From assembly GCF_021206925.1 (NCBI RefSeq), contig NZ_JAJPRF010000003.1, positions 310,001-374,000 of the forward strand: a stretch of 64,000 bases of DNA, written 5' to 3'. Below are positions 60,631 to 64,000 of the stretch, piece by piece (within the stretch, counting starts at the first letter, position 1; every line of letters begins with the position of its first letter). The notes beneath the pieces were generated by a model. That model did not search any database. It had not been told where the DNA came from and saw only the letters and a program-made list of their open reading frames with translations. The DNA comes from Rhodoflexus caldus (lineage in GTDB: Bacteria > Bacteroidota > Bacteroidia > Cytophagales > Thermoflexibacteraceae). A program made the position numbers and the translations under genes.

Positions 60631-63201
60631 CTATTTTTTGCCGATGCGCACGTTCAGGCGTGCATAATAAAATGCACCGTTGTTGCCCATTTGCACAGGG
60701 TCCCAAGCGCCGCCCGATTCGGTCAGGCTGGGCAGCGAACGGTCAGGATAGACGTTGAAAATGTTGTTTGCACCAACGGCAAGCGCTACCTGCGAGTTGA
60801 ACGTATAGCGCAACCCTAAGTCGGTAGTTACTTTGGGCGAATACACGTCAAGTGCGTTTTCGTCATAGTCCCAGTTGGCAAGCACCACTTCGCCGAAGCG
60901 GACAAAACGCAGCAAGGCGCTGAATTTTTCTACCGTATAGTCAAAAGTCAGGTTGATTTTTGACACGGGGGCAGCGGCTTTGGCAAAATAGCGTTCGCGC
61001 AGGTCAAAGTAAATGTCTTCTTTGCCTGCCAAGCGCGGGCTTGTTTTCACTTCGTCAATGGTCAGGTTATTGAAGTTCATGGCAAGTGTGGAAATCAGTT
61101 TGCCTTTGCCGATGTTGGCGTTGTGAGTAGCCACCACGTCTAAGCCGCGCGTTGTAGTGCTGATGGCATTGGTAAAGAATTGTGCTTTGCCTACGCGCAG
61201 ACGTTGCAGTTCTTGCCCGATGTCGGGGTCATCGTCGCTGAACTGACCTGTCAATACTACGCGGTTGTCAATTTTCACGTAATAGCCGTCCACCGTAAAG
61301 GTCAGGTTGTTCAGCGGGGTAAAGGTCAGCCCCAAGCTGCCGTTGAGCGAAGTTTCCTGTTTCAGCGGCGGAATGCCCAGCGCCTGCGTTACGGGGCTGT
61401 TGTTGCGGGCAATCAGCACCTCAACGGGTTGCGCATTGACAAAGTTGGTAACGGTAGAGTTGAAATAAATCTGCGGCAGCGAAGGCGCACGGAAGCCCGT
61501 ACTCAACGTTCCGCGAATGGCGGCTTTTTCGCCCAAAGCAAGGCGCGAGGCAATTTTCCCGTTCAGCGTGCTGCCGAAATCACTGTAATTTTCAAAGCGC
61601 AAAGCAGCGCCAATCATGAACGAGCGGGTAATATCGGCTTCCGCATCGGCAAACAAACCGATGTTGGTGCGGCTTGCCCGAATTTCATCCGAAGGTCGGA
61701 AACCGGGGAAGCCCTGCGAGCCGCCCGGGAAACGGGGGTCGTAGTTGTCCCACGATTCGCGCTGCCCTGCAACAATGTTGTAGTTTTCGGCGCGGAATTC
61801 CGAACCAAAGGCTACGTTCAAACCTTTGAAGGTATTTTTGAAATAGCGGTTGAATTTTACGCCGCTGTTCAGTTGCCCCAGCCCAAAGCCGCCCGCGTCA
61901 AAGTTGCGGGGCGTAGCCGTTCCCATAGAGCGGTTCAGCGTATTGCTGACCGAATACATAAATCGGTTGTGTCCGTAGGTGGCAAACAGGTCAATGTCCC
62001 ATTCTTTGGCAAGGGTGCGGAAGCCCAACGTGTAGCCGTGGTCGGTAATGTCCGCCCCGATGATGGGGTCAAAACCGTTGGGATAAATGGAAGGAATGTT
62101 GCGTTCGCTGTCGGCAAAGCGCGTCCATGCGTAGGCTTCGCCCTTGCGCAGGTTCGTTCCGCCGAAGGCATACAAGTAGCTTTTCGCGCTGACGGGCAGG
62201 CGTGCGTTCAGGTAAAGGGACGCATTGCGCACGCGCGGGTCGCCGTATTCGCGGCGTGCCAAGTCGTCGGGGTCGGTGTTGGCGCGGTTCGTATGGTCGC
62301 GGAAATTAAAATCGCCTGTCAGGTTCACAAAACCTTTCTGCCCGACGGTAAAGCCGTAGTTGGCGTTGATATTATAGTTTAATCCGTCAAAATTTTTGTC
62401 ATCAAACCGATATTTTGCCTGATACATCCCCGCGTTGGCATTAACGGTGAGTTCGTTGGTGGACTGTTTCAGTACGATATTGATAACCCCTGCAATGGCA
62501 TCCGAGCCGTATTGCGCCGCTGCACCGTCGCGCAGAATTTCAATGCGTTCAATAGCAGCGGCAGGGATGGCGTTTAAATCCGTGCCTGTGTTGCCGCGCC
62601 CGCGTGTGCCGTAGATGTTCACCAAAGAGGACTGATGTCGGCGCTTGCCGTTGATGAGCACCAGCGTTTGGTCGGGTCCGAGTCCGCGCAGCGAGGCAGG
62701 GTCAACGTGGTCGGTGCCGTCCGAACCTGTTTGGCGGTTAGAGTTGAACGAAGGGGCTACAAATTGCAGCAGTTGGTTGATGTCCAGTTGTCCGGTTTTG
62801 GCGGTAATGGCGCTGATGTCAATCACATCCACGGGGGCGGGGGTTTCCGTAACGGTGCGGTTCAGGCTGCGCGTACCTACAATTTCCAATTCGGCGAGCT
62901 TGGTTACGTCTTCTTCCATCGTAACATCCAGTGTTGCACCTTCCTGCCCGACACTTACTTCGCGAATTTGCACGGCATAGCCTACAAAACTAAACCGCAC
63001 GCGATAGTTGCCCGGTTTGAGCGTCAGGCTGTAAACGCCTTCCGAATTGGTAACGGTGTTTTTGTTGGCATCCAACACACTGACGTAAACACCCGGCAGC
63101 GGCTCATTGCCCGTTCCGACGACTTTCCCTTTGAGTTCCTGCGCATAGGCTTGCATCAAACAGCCTATTACGCAACCGACGATGAGTAAAAGTTTGCGCA
63201 T
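60631..63201 (-). CDS. TonB-dependent outer-membrane receptor
   Basis: The 856-residue receptor has a signal peptide (MRKLLLIVGCVIGCLMQAYAQ), a carboxypeptidase-regulatory domain (LKGKVVGTGNEPLPGVYVSV), a plug (RGLGPDQTLVLINGKRRHQSSLVNI, IEILRDGAAAQYGSDAIAGVINIVLK) and a beta barrel ending YYARLNVRIGKK. The ligand is unknown; no SusD or chaperone gene is adjacent. The ATG at 63201 is preferred since it opens the signal peptide, rather than the frame start at 63228 inside a terminator hairpin. Confidence 0.93.
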   Translation of the reverse strand: MRKLLLIVGCVIGCLMQAYAQELKGKVVGTGNEPLPGVYVSVLDANKNTVTNSEGVYSLTLKPGNYRVRFSFVGYAVQIREVSVGQEGATLDVTMEEDVTKLAELEIVGTRSLNRTVTETPAPVDVIDISAITAKTGQLDINQLLQFVAPSFNSNRQTGSDGTDHVDPASLRGLGPDQTLVLINGKRRHQSSLVNIYGTRGRGNTGTDLNAIPAAAIERIEILRDGAAAQYGSDAIAGVINIVLKQSTNELTVNANAGMYQAKYRFDDKNFDGLNYNINANYGFTVGQKGFVNLTGDFNFRDHTNRANTDPDDLARREYGDPRVRNASLYLNARLPVSAKSYLYAFGGTNLRKGEAYAWTRFADSERNIPSIYPNGFDPIIGADITDHGYTLGFRTLAKEWDIDLFATYGHNRFMYSVSNTLNRSMGTATPRNFDAGGFGLGQLNSGVKFNRYFKNTFKGLNVAFGSEFRAENYNIVAGQRESWDNYDPRFPGGSQGFPGFRPSDEIRASRTNIGLFADAEADITRSFMIGAALRFENYSDFGSTLNGKIASRLALGEKAAIRGTLSTGFRAPSLPQIYFNSTVTNFVNAQPVEVLIARNNSPVTQALGIPPLKQETSLNGSLGLTFTPLNNLTFTVDGYYVKIDNRVVLTGQFSDDDPDIGQELQRLRVGKAQFFTNAISTTTRGLDVVATHNANIGKGKLISTLAMNFNNLTIDEVKTSPRLAGKEDIYFDLRERYFAKAAAPVSKINLTFDYTVEKFSALLRFVRFGEVVLANWDYDENALDVYSPKVTTDLGLRYTFNSQVALAVGANNIFNVYPDRSLPSLTESGGAWDPVQMGNNGAFYYARLNVRIGKK

Positions 63202-63226
63202 AAAAGTTGGGGGTTGAGATGTGTAC

Positions 63227-63256
63227 AAAAAAAGCCGATTGAAAAACTCAATCGGC
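63227..63256 (-). terminator. Rho-independent terminator between the RDD gene and the TonB receptor
   Basis: GCCGATTGA (63234-63242) and its complement (63248-63256) with a 5-nt loop; on the minus strand the stem runs into TTTTTTT. It ends only 26 bp before the receptor ATG, so the receptor promoter must overlap or lie upstream of it. Confidence 0.88.
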
Positions 63257-63316
63257 AGCTAATCTACGCAAATTATCAGGATGTCAAAATATGCAGACAA
63301 CTTGCATCAATTTTTT

Positions 63317-63700
63317 TTACTCTTGCACGACTACGGTTTTTGCCCACTTGTCGCCAAAGCGGCGGCGGTCACCTGAAAATACCATGAGTGCATCTATGAT
63401 GTTAAAAAACGGAATCAACAGAGAAACATAGCGAATGATGCTTGTTCCCCAGTCGCCGGTAATCATTTCGCCCGTATCTTCTTTTACGACCTTAATTTTC
63501 ATGGCTTTTTTGCCGATGCTTTGCCCGCCAAGTTGCGGGATGGCATCCTTGGTGAGTTGATAACCAAGCCCCAGCAGGTTTACTACTGTGCCTAAGCTTG
63601 AATTGATAGCACTTGCCGCCAGTACGGCAACAGTAACAACAAGTCCATCAATCAGGGCTGCCAGAAAGCGCTGCCCGGGAGTAGCTAATTGGAATTCCAT
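63317..63700 (-). CDS. RDD-family membrane protein
   Basis: The 127-residue protein has the RDD domain start LATPGQRFLAALIDGLVVTVAVLAASAI, with the conserved R..A..ID pattern, a middle loop AIPQLGGQSIGKKAMKIKVV and a C-terminal IRYVSLLIPFFNIIDAL segment, about three hydrophobic helices. RDD proteins are small membrane proteins of unclear role, some linked to Na+/H+ exchange. A terminator follows. Confidence 0.92.
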   Translation of the reverse strand: MEFQLATPGQRFLAALIDGLVVTVAVLAASAINSSLGTVVNLLGLGYQLTKDAIPQLGGQSIGKKAMKIKVVKEDTGEMITGDWGTSIIRYVSLLIPFFNIIDALMVFSGDRRRFGDKWAKTVVVQE

Positions 63701-64000
63701 AATTTGTTTGATATGTGGTGGAATTTGAAGTTGAAGAAAAACGCAATGAAAAACAAATTATCGTCGGTGAAATTTCAAGCGGCAAATGTTGTTCAATAAC
63801 GGACAAGCGATGTGCTGATTGTGGACAATAAAAGGCAAGCAGGAAAATGTGTCCTGAAAATAAAATACTGCAAATCAGTTGGTTGTGAGTATCGGCATTG
63901 TGCTTGCCAATTATTGGCCTGAGACGTTAATAAATCGCTTCATCGTCAAGTTAGTTTATAAAAGCAGGGCTTTGCTCTGCTTTTGTATTTTTGTGGCTGT
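63701..64000. other. Right-edge gap with a hairpin and a possible promoter
   Basis: No convincing coding frame in the last 300 bp. AAAAGCAG (63960-63967) pairs with CTGCTTTT (63977-63984) and is followed by TATTTTTG (63986-63993). This may be a terminator or, since TATTTTTG fits TAnnTTTG, part of a promoter for a gene beyond the window. Confidence 0.4.

Overview
The window looks like a chromosomal segment of a Bacteroidota bacterium, most likely Cytophagales-like, although I cannot name a genus. Evidence for this is a fused SecDF, TonB-dependent receptors with carboxypeptidase-regulatory N-terminal domains, many short lipoprotein signal peptides, weak or absent Shine-Dalgarno sequences, and repeated promoters of the Bacteroidota type (TTG, 17-23 bp, TAnnTTTG). 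I saw no rRNA or tRNA gene, no CRISPR array, no prophage and no complete insertion sequence.

Layout. 1-4.4 kb: 5' end of an MBL-fold (persulfide dioxygenase-like) gene, pdhA, msrB, a MiaE-like tRNA hydroxylase and rarA. 4.4-8.8 kb: a probable metal-uptake unit (lipoprotein plus ZnuD-like TonB receptor) behind a striking double palindrome that covers the promoter, then an unknown conserved gene and a membrane zinc peptidase. 8.8-16.8 kb: envelope functions (flippase-like protein, WaaA, coiled-coil protein, MA-type peptidase), DUF1573, pth, then a YceI / Rieske / His-rich membrane protein / di-haem peroxidase group. 16.8-28.3 kb: a branched-chain amino acid cluster, leuC-(uma2-orf)-leuD-leuB-leuA-ilvE-ilvD-ilvB-ilvN. 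It contains a complete transcription attenuator between leuA and ilvE (promoter, 17-residue leader peptide rich in Ile/Leu/Val, antiterminator, terminator), a second possible leader before leuC, and a 20-bp sequence shared by the leuC and ilvB upstream regions. 28.3-36 kb: esterase, lactate-monooxygenase-like flavoenzyme, membrane pyrophosphatase, carotenoid hydroxylase, mazG and lipoproteins. 36-40.5 kb: secDF and a tRNA methyltransferase. 40.6-44 kb: a sulfur module (two YeeE/YedE halves, thioredoxin, rhodanese, TauE/SafE) next to a Crp/Fnr regulator, with one 13-bp sequence at the same offset in two promoters. 44-45.5 kb: a toxin-antitoxin pair, MqsR-like toxin and a zinc-ribbon/HTH/Panacea(SocA) antitoxin, with palindromic operators. 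45.6-54 kb: DUF3050, UbiA-type prenyltransferase, DMT protein, CRY-DASH, GlpD and an iron-type alcohol dehydrogenase. 54-64 kb: TPR histidine kinase, CcoI-type copper ATPase, a short alpha-glucan phosphorylase homologue whose PLP lysine is replaced by threonine, a second TonB receptor and an RDD protein.

The most notable material is regulatory: the ilv attenuator, the paired Crp/Fnr sites in the sulfur module, the palindromic operator before the ZnuD-like receptor, and the toxin-antitoxin operators. There is also a small dispersed repeat family that lies just downstream of three genes and has acquired 12-bp tandem expansions in one copy, and a 49-residue cysteine-rich protein gene before leuC. 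All functional calls come from reading motifs; no database search was run.
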